Origin: CBFHWY01 sp965659675
GTDB lineage: Bacteria > Bacteroidota > Bacteroidia > Flavobacteriales_G > Salibacteraceae
Direction of reading: 5' to 3'
Assembly: GCA_965659675.1 (NCBI GenBank)
Contig: CBFHWY010000107.1
Span: 1 to 7,401 of the forward strand
DNA length: 7,401 nt
Shown here one piece after another: positions 7,064 to 7,401 of this stretch. The notes under the pieces are model-generated. The model was not told the DNA's origin. It ran no database searches and saw only the letters and a list, made by a program, of their open reading frames with translations. The first letter of the stretch is position 1, and every line of letters starts with the position of its first letter. Made by a program: the position numbers and the translations under genes.

Positions 7064-7401
7064 TCAAAAATCAAAGTAGCGATTATTTATCGAAGTGCGC
7101 AATACAAGGTAGAACCATTCATCCGGACCAAATGCATCAAGCTCTCCGGTTCTTCTGCGATAACCCACAGCCAGATTCAAATTGTATCTCGGATTAAAAA
7201 GATATCCAAACTGAATATCCTGAAACATCACGTTCTCAGTTAACTGCGGATCTTTAAACTCTGTGAATATATTCTGGCTTTCCCAGGCTACACTGTCCCT
7301 GCGAAGCTGGTAATTAGATGCTTTGATCTGCACAAAGAAATCCTTGAAGCGATAATTGAGTTGGAAATGAAGTTCTTCAAATGATCTCCCCTGAATATGC
7401 G
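7064..7401 (-). CDS. Wzi/RemB-like outer-membrane protein, 3' end only
   Basis: The C-terminal 112 codons (111 full residues plus stop, with two more bases of an incomplete codon) of a gene that runs off the right edge. The open frame continues past the GTG at 7331-7333 to the window end without a stop, so that GTG is internal, not the start. The peptide shows alternating aromatic/polar strands typical of barrels (LHFQLNYRFKDFFVQIKA, DIQFGYLF, YNLNLAVGYR, WFYLVLRTS) and ends in Phe (NRYFDF), a standard barrel terminus. It aligns with residues 389-511 of the complete barrel protein encoded at 4458-5993: HIQGRSFEEL matches HPMGANIQEAL, and LRTSINNRYFDF matches LRNNFRNVFRAL. It is therefore a paralog in the same operon. 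The N-terminus, signal peptide and total length are outside the window. Confidence 0.75.
   Translation of the reverse strand, partial: HIQGRSFEELHFQLNYRFKDFFVQIKASNYQLRRDSVAWESQNIFTEFKDPQLTENVMFQDIQFGYLFNPRYNLNLAVGYRRRTGELDAFGPDEWFYLVLRTSINNRYFDF

Noticed and set aside
6609..7079. Two + strand frames of 65-74 aa opposite the transferase gene
   Set aside because: Shadows of a conserved membrane enzyme on the opposite strand.
7064..7333. A separate 89-aa protein starting at the GTG at 7331-7333
   Set aside because: The same frame stays open to the right edge and the extra residues (HIQGRSFEELHFQ and on) align with the paralogous barrel, so the GTG is an internal Val codon of a larger gene.

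Overview
The window looks like a chromosomal piece of a Bacteroidota genome. The MreC, MreD, PBP2 and RodA sequences have the form I know from that phylum. Two outer-membrane barrels resemble the Bacteroidota proteins usually labelled Wzi-like or RemB-like. Ribosome binding sites are mostly weak or absent, which also fits the phylum. I cannot place it below phylum; the MreC N-terminus looks more like Cytophagales than Flavobacteriaceae, but that is a weak impression.

Left half (24-4461, + strand): a tightly packed cell-elongation operon, mreC-mreD-mrdA-rodA. Every junction overlaps: 11 nt, 4 nt, and 14 nt (or 62 nt if the longer rodA start is used). MreC and MreD are the membrane scaffold. 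MrdA is the PBP2 transpeptidase and RodA the SEDS glycan polymerase. Together with MreB, presumably encoded just left of the window, they build the lateral wall. Bases 1-23 are probably the end of that upstream gene plus its spacer, but the reading frame cannot be fixed.

Right half (7401-4458, - strand): an operon running toward rodA. In transcription order it holds the 3' end of a Wzi/RemB-like barrel gene, a WecA/MraY-family sugar-1-phosphate transferase, and a complete 511-aa Wzi/RemB-like barrel gene. The last two share an ATGA stop/start overlap. The two barrels are paralogs, since their C-terminal ~110-120 residues align. So a membrane enzyme that starts glycan assembly on undecaprenyl phosphate sits between two outer-membrane proteins of a family linked to surface polysaccharide or gliding. 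A role in cell-surface polysaccharide is inferred from this.

The two operons converge and their stop codons overlap (4458-4461). No intergenic terminator fits there. A short hairpin made from the last codons of rodA is the only candidate. No stretch over 300 bases lacks a gene; the only intergenic gap is 24 nt (7040-7063). I saw no RNA genes, mobile elements, CRISPR arrays or long repeats. The content is mostly conserved housekeeping. The points most worth a second look are the paralog sandwich and the terminator-less convergent junction.
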